From a virus, in the IMG/VR virus record IMGVR_UViG_3300025767_000084, positions 1-30,447 of that record: a stretch of DNA of 30,447 bases. One strand, written 5' to 3'. Of this stretch, positions 5,867 through 14,270 are shown one piece after another; position 1 is the stretch's first letter, and every line of letters begins with the position of its first letter. The notes under the pieces were generated by a model that ran no database searches, had not been told where the DNA came from, and saw only the letters and a program-made list of their open reading frames with translations. Both the position numbers and the translations under genes were made by a program.

Positions 5867-8800
5867 ATGGCAGTCGTAGTCAAAGCCGTTAAAAACGTTG
5901 TTGATTTCGCTGGAGATGTTCTTGGTGGCGCGGCGGATATTGTTGGCGATGTAGTCGGCGGTGCCGTTGACCTTGTCGAGGACGTTGTTGGCGGTGCTGT
6001 TGATATTGTTGAAGACGTAGTTGGCGCTGTCGGGGACGCTGTTGAATGGGCTGTAGACGAAGTAATCGAACCCGTTGTTGAAGGTGTTGGCGATTTAATC
6101 GAAGCCGTTGTAGATGATCCTATCACTACTATAGCCAAGGTCGCCGCAGTAGCCACGGGGAACACATGGGCTATCCCACTTATCGACGGTGCGTCTACTT
6201 TAGCTAAAGGTGGAGATATTGATGACGCTCTTAAATCCGCTGCGGTATCATATGTAGGTGGTAAAGTTGGCGACGTTGTAGGTACCAATATCAATCCCAC
6301 AATCGCAGAAGTCGCAACGAACGCAGGTGTTAGCGATGCGGTAACTACGGTGGTACAAACGGCTGTTGCTGGGGGAACGGAAGCCGCGGCTACTGCTATT
6401 ATATACGGGCAAAACCCGCTTGACGCTTTCTTAGAAGGTGGTCTTAACTCTGCTGTGGGCGCTACTATCGGTCAAATTTCCGATAAGCTAGATAGTAAAT
6501 TCGGTGACGACGTTGAAACAGTTACCGACAAGGTGACGGATACAGTAACAGATGCAGTGAGCGATATTGCCGCCCCAATCACATCTGGGTGGGAGAACCT
6601 GCAAGACGGATTAAAAGATATTGTCGTTGCAGGTGTGACCGCTGAACTTACTGGAGGTGAAATATCTGCTGCGCAAGTAGGTAGCATTGTAGGTAAGTAT
6701 ACAGGCGTTACAGAGTTTGTATCAGACTTTATAAGTGAAAATACTGGCATAGACGATGCTGGAGTTAAGGTTCTTACCTCTGCGGTAACTAATGCTGCGA
6801 CTACGGCCATAGCAGGCGGCTCTACCGCTGATGCTTTTTTTGGTACGTTGGACGCCGCAGGCGCAGCCGCCCTGACAGAGGTAGTAGACAAGCCTGTAAA
6901 CAGTTTCATTGACAAGGTGTCTGGCACTAGCGCAGCGGTAGAAGAGGCAGCGGCGGCACTTAGAGAAGTAGAAACAAAAGCTACTGAAGCAACAAACGGG
7001 TTTAACGGACTACGCGCAGATTTAAATGGTCGTGTTCAAGAGCAAGATCGCCTAAAGGGCGTGTATAACACTGCACTAGACGCACACAACGCGAATCCTA
7101 CACAAGCCACGTTTGACGCGCTCAACTCCGCAGCTACCGAATTTAATACATATGCAGATGATCTTGATTCGTATTACGCGGAAATTAAACCGCAAATGGA
7201 TCAATACGAAGCAGACCACAGCACATATGTATCGCAGCTTGGGGGCTTACAAGCTACATACGACGAAAATACACAGTACCTTATGTCTGACATGGCTGAC
7301 CTCGAGGAGGCCATGAAACCAATCTACGCTGAAACTAACAGGGTTGTAGCCACTACTCTACGGCCCGGGATTGATGAGGACACATATCGTAGGCTTAACG
7401 GGCTAGATGCAAGTGAAGATGTATACACACACTACTTGAACAACAGTAGTAGGGCGCAGGTCTTTGACCCTGCGGACCTAAACCAAGCCAATCCAGATGC
7501 GTACGGTGAAGGGTACACTTACGACCCTGAAACAAACATGTATTACGTAGAAACTCCTGATGGTAAACAACAAGTTGACCCGTACGCAGAGTACGGCGCA
7601 GGGGCTACGTCATACGATGCTCCGACCATGGAGTCGTTACGTAACAGAATGCCCGCGGTACAGGTCATAGATCGAATAACCGCGGATATGGCAAATATCT
7701 TAGGAGAGTCTGGACCCAAGGGCGGTGTAATATTACCAGAACACTTTAAAGCGTTAAAAGATGCTGGGTATAACCTTGTACCTTACAAAGACGGGGTTAC
7801 GGGCAAAATAATAGACGGCACTGTAGATTACGCCGACGTACTACAAGAATTTAAAGAATATACAAAGCGCGTTGAAGACGAAGACACGGTGATGTCCGGT
7901 ACTGTGTATGACCCAGAGTACGGTGTTCTGTCTCAACCTGTGCAATATACGGGCAACACAATTACGTTTGATGGCACCACACCTGTAACACAAGAGATAC
8001 AGGATGTGCTTGTAGATTCGGGTGAATACACGGTGGAGGAAGTACAACAGTATTTCCCAGTAGGTAGTATGTTCGACCTTCAAGGTGGTGTGCCTAGCCC
8101 TGATCTTGTTGATGCGTTCTATTCAGCAGAATATGCGCCGCCTGACTACGACACTATGATGAAAATTGCCGCCGCGCGGGTGCAAGGAGACGGTACAGAG
8201 TTCGACGGGTGGAAAAATTTAGCTAGTCTTCCGGTTAGCGCAGTGGCAGAAATAAGTAGCGCAGTGTCTGGCCTCTCAGTTATTGCAGGAGCAAACCCTG
8301 ACAATATGGTTGGAAGGTTTGCAGAACGCGCGGGCAAACTTGCGGGTGATTTAAAATCGGATGAGTGGAAGGCCGCAGCGGAAGATATGCGAGCTAATTC
8401 TGCAAACTACGATGCCGAGTGGCGTGCTGCTAACCCGGGCCAAGAACCCACTACGGCGCAAAAAGCGTACCTAAAAACAAAGGCTGTATTTGGCAACATC
8501 TATGACCACCCCGTGCAGTGGATCGCAGAAAACGTAGTTACTGAATTAATACAAGAAATACCAATCCTACTTGCATCAGGTGGTACGGGTAACATAGCTA
8601 AAAAAGCTCTTTTAGAGGCGGGTGAAGCTCATGCTAGAAAAGTTGCCTCTCGTGTAGCTATAGGCACGGGGGTTGTTCTTGATGGTGCAGAAGCCTTTGG
8701 GGGTACCGCCGCGGGTGCTTTTGACGAAGCCTACGCCACATACCAAAAGATGTACCCTGATGCCTCTGAAGAAGATGCCACGACTTATGCGTTAGATGTA

Positions 8801-11800
8801 GCCCAGAAGGCGGGTAGTGTGGCGCTGATAACTATGCTGGCTACGGCAGGGATTGGTGGTCAGGCGTTAAACAAATCTATTTTTGGTGACAAAGGTGGGA
8901 GTGAGTTCTTCACCGAAGCCTATGACACGCTTGGAAGAAAAATAGTAGAGGGCGGAAAAGTTGTTGTCAAAGAGGGGGCGACCGAAACCGTAGAAGAAGG
9001 ACTACCAGCATACTACACAGGTACTGTACTGAGTCAGATTGATCCTTCGTATGACGTAGCAGGGAACGTCACGGAAGCCGCTATAATGGGTAAACTCGCA
9101 GGGGCAGGTACCGCGGCAGGGTTGTATACAGGTAATGCCCTTGTAGATGCTGTGATAGCTGTAAACCCTGAAGTTAGAAAAGTATTAGTAGACGGTAAGT
9201 TAAACAACGTAAGCGTAGCTGACACTAAAGAGGCTTTGAGCAGTCTTGGGTTTACTACCGATACTGAAGTTAACGCGCTCTTAAATGTCGCGCATGATAC
9301 TGATTTCACTACCGAACAAGAAGTAGCAGACTATATAAAACTTAGTAATCCAGAGTTTGCATTTACGGGTGATAACGCTACCGCCGCATATGATAAATTT
9401 GCAGGGGTTAAGTCTGATGCAAACCTAGCCGCCGAAGTAGCTGCATATATAGACCCACTCTTTACAACACGAGAAGAAGCGGCAGCGGCAGCGGCAGCAG
9501 AGGGTGTAACGCTAACAGACGACCAAATTGACGCCATAGTTGGTGACGGCAACGTAACAGAAGAAGATATTGCAGAAGTAATAGACGAAAACACTGTTAA
9601 TGCGGAAGAAGTGCAGGAGGTGCTTGACGGCCTTGGTTACGAAGCAACCGAAGAAGAGATTAACGATCTAGTCGGCACAGACGTGGACCTTTCAGAAGAA
9701 GCTCAAATAGATATTATTAAAGAGTATGTAGATGATCGGCAGGTTACTGAGGAAGAAGCTCGTGAGTTCTTTGAAGAACAAGGTTACGAACCCACTGATG
9801 AAGAAGTAGAAGCACGTGTAGGTCAAGGTGGCGAGGGTTTTGAAAATCAAGTAGCTACAAACGTAGGAGAGTATGTAGACCCCCGTCAAACAACTGAAGA
9901 AGAAGCACGACAGTTCTTCGCTGATCTTGATTATATACCCTCAGATGAAGAAGTCGCAGCCCGTGTAGGTCAAGTCGCAGAAACGGACGTAAAAGAAGCC
10001 ATTGATGCGTATGTAGACCCTCGCTACACAACCGAAGAAGAAATACGCCAGTTCTTTGCAGATCAAGGGTTCGTACCCGATGACCGGATAGTTGAAAGGC
10101 TTGTAGGCCAAGGCGGTAAAAATGCCGAGCAAATGAAGGAAATGCTTGTCGCAGGGTACGTAGACCCACGACAGGTTACCGAAGCAGAAGCTCGACAGTT
10201 CTTTGCAAATCAAGGCTACGAACCAACCGATGAAGAGGTAGCCGCCCGTGTAGGTCAGAGTCTTGAAGAAACCTTTGAGGCTGATACAGAGGCTGGTGTA
10301 GAACCATACGTAAACCCACGACAGGTTACCGAAGCAGAAGCTCGTAAATACTTTGAAGATCAAGGGTATACGCCCACTGATGAAGAGGTAGCTGCACGTG
10401 TAGGTCAGGGTGAAGGTACCTTTGAAACTGATACAAAAACAGATGTCGATTTGTATGTAGACCCAAGACAGGTAACTGACGAAGAAGCGCGCCAGTTCTT
10501 TGCAGACCTCGGATACAACGACCCAACAGACGAACAAGTTGCGCAATTTGTTGCGCAAGTCGAGGAGACCACACAGCAAGATGCTATCTCTAAATACGTC
10601 GATCCACGGCAAGTAACACAGGCCGAAGTACAGGCGATTGCTGACGAAGAGGGTTTGACACTCACAGAAGCTCTTGCTGCTACATATATCGGACAAAGCG
10701 AAGCTGAGAACTTCCAAACAGAACAACTGGCTACCGCTCGCGCAGAATACGACCCGTTAGCTACCACGCTAGAAGAAGCCACACAGTTCTTCGCTGATAC
10801 AGGCTACACCGCAGATACAGACGAGATAGCACAGTTTGTAGCGTCTAAAACTGAGGAAGTTCAGACTAGCGCCATCGGTGCGTATGTAGACCCACGGCAA
10901 ATGACCTCTGACGAGGCTAGAGAGTTCCTGAGTGCTATTGGGTATAACCCGACAGACCAAGAGGTTGCTGACTTTACAGGACAACTAAACGACGAGAACT
11001 ACCAAGTTACGCAGAAGACCGCTATTGACGAGTACGTAGACCCACGGTTCTTTGACGCAGGTGAGGTTCGTGCAGCTTACGAGGAACTAGGTCTTGTAGA
11101 TGTAACGCAGGAGGATGTTGATCGTTTTGTAGGGCAGATTGGCTCCGACTACGAGGGTGATGCTGAAGGCTTTGAAAACGCCCGAATGGATGAGCTGCGC
11201 ACTTACATGCCCACGGCTACGTTCAACGTCATTAAAAGTATCATGGGTTCTCCAGCAGTAGCGGATGATCCCAACACTGAAGCAGATGAATCAAAAGACG
11301 CCACAGGTATATACGCCGAACTAGAGGCAGGTGCCACACGCGACGAAGCCCTACAAGCTGCCGTAGACAAACTAGCTACCGATCTAGGTACTACGAAGGA
11401 CGACCTGCTAGACGAAATTGGCCTATCTGAAGATCGCTTACGTGAAGAGATCGGCGCAGTAATTGACGACGTAACGGGTGTAAAAGAAGACGTAGCTGGA
11501 GTAAAAGAAGACGTTGCGGGCGTAACCGAAGATGTAGGTGATCTAGCAGATATTTTAGGTACGGCAGGTGTAGAGGATGATCCAGATACCGAAGCCAACG
11601 AAAGCCAAGACCCTACTGGGTTGTTTGCAACCATTAAAGCATACGAAGACGCAGGGTTAGATAGAGACCAAGCCTTGCAGAAAGCCATTGACGATGTAGC
11701 AGGCGCACTTGGCACTACCAAAGATGACTTACTGGACGCCATTGGGGAGACAGAAACGTCTCTATCAGGTAAAATAGATACGGCCACAGACGCACTTACC

Positions 11801-12670
11801 GAAACCATAGGTGACGTTGAAACGCGGCTTACAAAGCTAATAAAAGACAACGAAGATGCAGGGTTAGCTCGTGATGAGGCCACACAGAAAGCTGTATCCG
11901 ATCTAGCTACCGAGCTTGGCACGACAAAAACTGATCTACTAACCGCTATCGGGAACACTGAGACAGACATCCTAAATGAGCTCGGTCTTACAGAAACTCG
12001 CCTCTCAGGTGACATCTCTGACGTAGAAACCAGTCTCGGTGCAGATATAGACGCTGTAGCAGACCTTATTGGTAAACCTGCACGCGATGTTACACAGACA
12101 GACATTGATTTCGTAATCGACTTAATTGCGCAAGAAAATGTCAGCGCAGAGTTAACGGCGCAGTATGATGTCAATGCAGATGGTATCGTTGACATAGCTG
12201 ACCAAACACTGCTAGAAACAGCCTTACAGGGTGACCAAGACGTAACCCTTGCGGACACATCCATGTTTACCCCGGCTACGGGGCTTTACCTGCAGCAAGA
12301 ACAAGACACGCAGGCTACACAGGATTTGATGACCGAGCTAAACACTCAACTTAATACGCAAATAAATACGCAAGACCAACAACAAAAGTTACGAGACCTA
12401 GTGCAGATGGAAGAGTTAGGGGCATTTAAAGGCGCTAAAACAACAGTGTCGTCGGCTGACCCTATGAACATTGACTACTTATATGACTTCAGTAGTGTCT
12501 TCGCTAACCCGTCTCAAGAAGGTTTGTTTGCTAGCCCTTATAGCACAACGACACGAAACAAAGCGGCTAATCAGCCTATGGGGCCAATGTCCTCGGCAAG
12601 CGGGTTCGCAGAGGGTGGACAGGTAGAGGATGAAAATGATATGCTACTAAGAATACTTGGAGAAATGTGA
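5867..12670 (+). CDS. Giant repeat-bearing virion/ejection protein, 2,267 aa
   Basis: Residues 1-90 are Val/Ala/Gly/Asp-rich with four perfect-length 11-residue repeats (16-59), probably an amphipathic or glycine-zipper helix. Residues about 90-300 continue as Ala/Gly-rich helices, and about 330-480 are coiled-coil-like. Residues 1194-1779 hold about twelve YVDPRQVTEEEARQFF-type repeats of 45-50 residues. Residues about 1800-2050 hold three copies of a GTTKDDLL-containing helical repeat. Residues 2101-2112 form a dockerin/EF-hand calcium loop (D, N, D, G, D, D at 1, 3, 5, 6, 9, 12). The C-terminus has FAEGGQVEDENDMLL, a tail shared with other large virion proteins here. No enzyme motif was seen. 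Position and architecture suggest an internal virion or DNA-ejection protein. No good ribosome-binding site precedes the ATG, so coupling to the gene one base upstream is likely. Confidence 0.75.
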   Translation: MAVVVKAVKNVVDFAGDVLGGAADIVGDVVGGAVDLVEDVVGGAVDIVEDVVGAVGDAVEWAVDEVIEPVVEGVGDLIEAVVDDPITTIAKVAAVATGNTWAIPLIDGASTLAKGGDIDDALKSAAVSYVGGKVGDVVGTNINPTIAEVATNAGVSDAVTTVVQTAVAGGTEAAATAIIYGQNPLDAFLEGGLNSAVGATIGQISDKLDSKFGDDVETVTDKVTDTVTDAVSDIAAPITSGWENLQDGLKDIVVAGVTAELTGGEISAAQVGSIVGKYTGVTEFVSDFISENTGIDDAGVKVLTSAVTNAATTAIAGGSTADAFFGTLDAAGAAALTEVVDKPVNSFIDKVSGTSAAVEEAAAALREVETKATEATNGFNGLRADLNGRVQEQDRLKGVYNTALDAHNANPTQATFDALNSAATEFNTYADDLDSYYAEIKPQMDQYEADHSTYVSQLGGLQATYDENTQYLMSDMADLEEAMKPIYAETNRVVATTLRPGIDEDTYRRLNGLDASEDVYTHYLNNSSRAQVFDPADLNQANPDAYGEGYTYDPETNMYYVETPDGKQQVDPYAEYGAGATSYDAPTMESLRNRMPAVQVIDRITADMANILGESGPKGGVILPEHFKALKDAGYNLVPYKDGVTGKIIDGTVDYADVLQEFKEYTKRVEDEDTVMSGTVYDPEYGVLSQPVQYTGNTITFDGTTPVTQEIQDVLVDSGEYTVEEVQQYFPVGSMFDLQGGVPSPDLVDAFYSAEYAPPDYDTMMKIAAARVQGDGTEFDGWKNLASLPVSAVAEISSAVSGLSVIAGANPDNMVGRFAERAGKLAGDLKSDEWKAAAEDMRANSANYDAEWRAANPGQEPTTAQKAYLKTKAVFGNIYDHPVQWIAENVVTELIQEIPILLASGGTGNIAKKALLEAGEAHARKVASRVAIGTGVVLDGAEAFGGTAAGAFDEAYATYQKMYPDASEEDATTYALDVAQKAGSVALITMLATAGIGGQALNKSIFGDKGGSEFFTEAYDTLGRKIVEGGKVVVKEGATETVEEGLPAYYTGTVLSQIDPSYDVAGNVTEAAIMGKLAGAGTAAGLYTGNALVDAVIAVNPEVRKVLVDGKLNNVSVADTKEALSSLGFTTDTEVNALLNVAHDTDFTTEQEVADYIKLSNPEFAFTGDNATAAYDKFAGVKSDANLAAEVAAYIDPLFTTREEAAAAAAAEGVTLTDDQIDAIVGDGNVTEEDIAEVIDENTVNAEEVQEVLDGLGYEATEEEINDLVGTDVDLSEEAQIDIIKEYVDDRQVTEEEAREFFEEQGYEPTDEEVEARVGQGGEGFENQVATNVGEYVDPRQTTEEEARQFFADLDYIPSDEEVAARVGQVAETDVKEAIDAYVDPRYTTEEEIRQFFADQGFVPDDRIVERLVGQGGKNAEQMKEMLVAGYVDPRQVTEAEARQFFANQGYEPTDEEVAARVGQSLEETFEADTEAGVEPYVNPRQVTEAEARKYFEDQGYTPTDEEVAARVGQGEGTFETDTKTDVDLYVDPRQVTDEEARQFFADLGYNDPTDEQVAQFVAQVEETTQQDAISKYVDPRQVTQAEVQAIADEEGLTLTEALAATYIGQSEAENFQTEQLATARAEYDPLATTLEEATQFFADTGYTADTDEIAQFVASKTEEVQTSAIGAYVDPRQMTSDEAREFLSAIGYNPTDQEVADFTGQLNDENYQVTQKTAIDEYVDPRFFDAGEVRAAYEELGLVDVTQEDVDRFVGQIGSDYEGDAEGFENARMDELRTYMPTATFNVIKSIMGSPAVADDPNTEADESKDATGIYAELEAGATRDEALQAAVDKLATDLGTTKDDLLDEIGLSEDRLREEIGAVIDDVTGVKEDVAGVKEDVAGVTEDVGDLADILGTAGVEDDPDTEANESQDPTGLFATIKAYEDAGLDRDQALQKAIDDVAGALGTTKDDLLDAIGETETSLSGKIDTATDALTETIGDVETRLTKLIKDNEDAGLARDEATQKAVSDLATELGTTKTDLLTAIGNTETDILNELGLTETRLSGDISDVETSLGADIDAVADLIGKPARDVTQTDIDFVIDLIAQENVSAELTAQYDVNADGIVDIADQTLLETALQGDQDVTLADTSMFTPATGLYLQQEQDTQATQDLMTELNTQLNTQINTQDQQQKLRDLVQMEELGAFKGAKTTVSSADPMNIDYLYDFSSVFANPSQEGLFASPYSTTTRNKAANQPMGPMSSASGFAEGGQVEDENDMLLRILGEM
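5912..6043 (+). repeat. Four tandem 33-bp units (11-residue hendecads)
   Basis: The units encode GDVLGGAADIV, GDVVGGAVDLV, EDVVGGAVDIV and EDVVGAVGDAV with no gaps. Spacing is exactly 33 bases, and DNA differences are mostly at third positions. An 11-residue period is typical of right-handed coiled coils and of amphipathic membrane-active helices. Confidence 0.85.
9446..11203 (+). repeat. Array of about 12 imperfect 45-50-residue repeats
   Basis: Consensus blocks: YVDPRQVTEEEARQFF, then about four residues, then GYxPTDEEVAARVGQ, then a variable 10-16-residue linker. The third to eighth and eleventh units match best. The first two, ninth, tenth and twelfth are degenerate. At the DNA level, 31 bases starting at 10164 recur unchanged at 10314 (exactly 50 codons apart), a sign of recent duplication or gene conversion between neighbouring units. 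Confidence 0.85.
11262..12010 (+). repeat. Three copies of a coiled-coil module with GTTKDDLL motif
   Basis: Unit 1 starts at DDPNTEADESKDATG, unit 2 at DDPDTEANESQDPTG, and unit 3 lacks that start but keeps DEATQKAVSDLATELGTTK. Each carries LGTTKxDLLxxIG followed by heptad-like segments (for example VKEDVAGVKEDVAGVTEDV). The units are of unequal length because the coiled-coil tails differ. Confidence 0.75.
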
Positions 12671-13356
12671 TGGGTATTTTAGAAGACGGGTTAGACGCGC
12701 TAGGTGGTTTGTTTACAAACAATAACGGTACAACTAACTTTAGCAACATAGCTAAGATAGGCGGTGCCATCTTAGGCGGTACAGGCATTATTGGTACTAA
12801 CACTCCCGTAACAGGCTATCAAGGAACTGTACCAGAATATGATGTACAGCGTGAGGTTGTACCCGGCACATATGACCCTAACAGACGCCCCGGTAGTGGT
12901 GGTCAACGATATTTTACGCAAACACAGTACGTACCCAAAAGTGCTACACCTGCACAACCTATGTCTGCCGAAGGACTGGCGGCGTTGAATGCAGCAAACC
13001 CTGCGCGGCAAGAACGTACAAGGCCCGGGGGTCCACGTACACCCGTTCCTGTACAAGATGAGGTACAAGAACTAGCCGCAGGTGGTATAGCCACGCTTAA
13101 AAAGGGCCAGTATTTAAACGGTGCAAGTGATGGCATGGCAGACAAAGTACCCGCTAATATAGATGGCGTGCAAGAAGCGCGGTTGAGTGACGGTGAGTTC
13201 GTTATACCCGCAGATGTTGTGAGCCACCTTGGTAACGGTAACTCCGATGCTGGCGCAAAGGTACTAAAAGAAATGATGTCTCGCGTGCGTAAAGCACGTA
13301 CTGGCAATACGAAACAGGGTAAAGAGATAGACCCTAACAAATTTATACCTGCGTAG
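12670..13356 (+). CDS. Virion-associated protein with GGIATL...EFVIPADVVSHLG C-terminal domain
   Basis: A 228-residue protein. The N-terminal part is Gly/Asn-rich (LGGLFTNNNGTTNF, IGGAILGGTGIIG), perhaps membrane-interacting. The middle (about 55-130) is Pro/Arg-rich and probably disordered. The C-terminal 90 residues carry a compact motif set, AAGGIATLKKGQYLNG, ARLSDGEFVIPADVVSHLG and NGNSDAGAKVL, that recurs at the ends of internal virion proteins in ocean podovirus-like phages. The start at 12670 (TGATG overlap with the preceding gene) is preferred over the in-frame GTG at 12667. Its place between giant ejection genes supports a virion role. The biochemical function is unknown. Confidence 0.68.
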   Translation: MGILEDGLDALGGLFTNNNGTTNFSNIAKIGGAILGGTGIIGTNTPVTGYQGTVPEYDVQREVVPGTYDPNRRPGSGGQRYFTQTQYVPKSATPAQPMSAEGLAALNAANPARQERTRPGGPRTPVPVQDEVQELAAGGIATLKKGQYLNGASDGMADKVPANIDGVQEARLSDGEFVIPADVVSHLGNGNSDAGAKVLKEMMSRVRKARTGNTKQGKEIDPNKFIPA

Positions 13357-13366
13357 GAGGTAAATT

Positions 13367-14254
13367 ATGGTTACTCCCGTACTTACAGGCACTGGTGAAG
13401 AGCCGATCAAAACAGGCGCTGAATCTGGTTTGGCGACATATGCAGGTGACTATGTAACTGACATGCTCGGTAAAGGCCAAGCTCTTGGTAGCGAAGCCTA
13501 TAACGCGTACATGGGGCCACTCACGGCGGGTGCTTCCGGCTTACAATCTCAAGCATTTGAAGGGCTTGGTAGTCTTACGTTACCCACAGACCAGATGGGT
13601 ACAGGTGGATACGAACAACAGCAGTTTACGGGAGACGTGGCACAGCAGTACATGAACCCATACCTGCAAGCGTCGTTGAACCCGCAGTTAGAAGAAGCAC
13701 GACGCCAAGCAGGCATCACTGCAGCGCAGAATGCCAACAAGTTTGCAGGGGCTTACGGGGGGTCTGCTCAAGCACTATTCAACGCAGAAGCTAACCGCAA
13801 CTTAGGTCAAAATCTCTCGGCTATCACAGGTCAGGGCTATGCAGATGCGTACGACCGAGGATTAAGCCAGTTCAACACTGCTCAAGATCGTGCCATGACC
13901 GCGCAAGATAGAATAAATCAGTACGGGATTTCTGGATTGCAGGGGCTTGCTGATATGGGCGCGGTGCAGCGGGGTATTGAATCTGAGGGTATTACCGCAG
14001 ATCGACTGCAGTTTGAAGAAGAGCGTGATTTCCCGTATAAGCAGGTACAGTATATGCAGTCACTTCTGCAGGGGTTACCGATTGGTGCACAAACAGTGCA
14101 GTATGAAGAACCGGGGTTCCTTGAGAAAATGGGCACGGGCGCTAGTGATGTTATGGCGCTATACGAAAGTTTGTTTGGGGGTAGTAGTGGCGGCACGTCA
14201 AGCGCACCATTGACTAGCCCTAGACCCGTCGCCCGCGGCGATACACAAGCGTGA
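13367..14254 (+). CDS. Putative internal virion / DNA ejection protein, 295 aa
   Basis: TAGGAGGT sits 7 bases before the ATG. The protein is Ala/Gly/Gln-rich. Its core (about residues 85-150: VAQQYMNPYLQASLNPQLEE, then ARRQAGITAAQNANKFAGAY, then GGSAQALFNAEANRNLGQ) matches the 'YMNPYxQ...ARRQ' helical family that follows tail genes in many podovirus-like genomes and is usually placed among ejection proteins. A long helix with TAQDRAMTAQDRINQYG continues from there. The C-terminus is Gly/Ser-rich and ends in a disordered Pro/Arg tail. No catalytic motif, signal peptide or certain membrane helix is visible. The next gene follows after 16 bases. Confidence 0.65.
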   Translation: MVTPVLTGTGEEPIKTGAESGLATYAGDYVTDMLGKGQALGSEAYNAYMGPLTAGASGLQSQAFEGLGSLTLPTDQMGTGGYEQQQFTGDVAQQYMNPYLQASLNPQLEEARRQAGITAAQNANKFAGAYGGSAQALFNAEANRNLGQNLSAITGQGYADAYDRGLSQFNTAQDRAMTAQDRINQYGISGLQGLADMGAVQRGIESEGITADRLQFEEERDFPYKQVQYMQSLLQGLPIGAQTVQYEEPGFLEKMGTGASDVMALYESLFGGSSGGTSSAPLTSPRPVARGDTQA

Positions 14255-14270
14255 ATATGAGGGTTAAATT

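Noticed and set aside
5848-6300. Minus-strand Thr/Ser/Pro-rich frame of 150 codons
   Set aside because: Mirror of the 33-bp hendecad repeats on the plus strand; mucin-like look is an artefact.
7113-7316. Plus-strand nested frame of 67 codons in the giant repeat protein
   Set aside because: No ribosome-binding site and no protein-like pattern, unlike the nested frame at 18550.
9941-10726. Minus-strand frame of 261 codons rich in Cys, Phe and Leu
   Set aside because: Composition unlike any protein in the window and repeats in step with the plus-strand array; a shadow.
9446-11203. CRISPR-like array because of regular repeats
   Set aside because: Repeats are imperfect, in frame, coding and about 140-150 bases long with no short palindromic units.
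11203-12264. Minus-strand open frame of 353 codons opposite the repeat region
   Set aside because: Almost only Ser, Val, Ala and Thr in repeats that mirror the plus-strand repeats; an antisense shadow.
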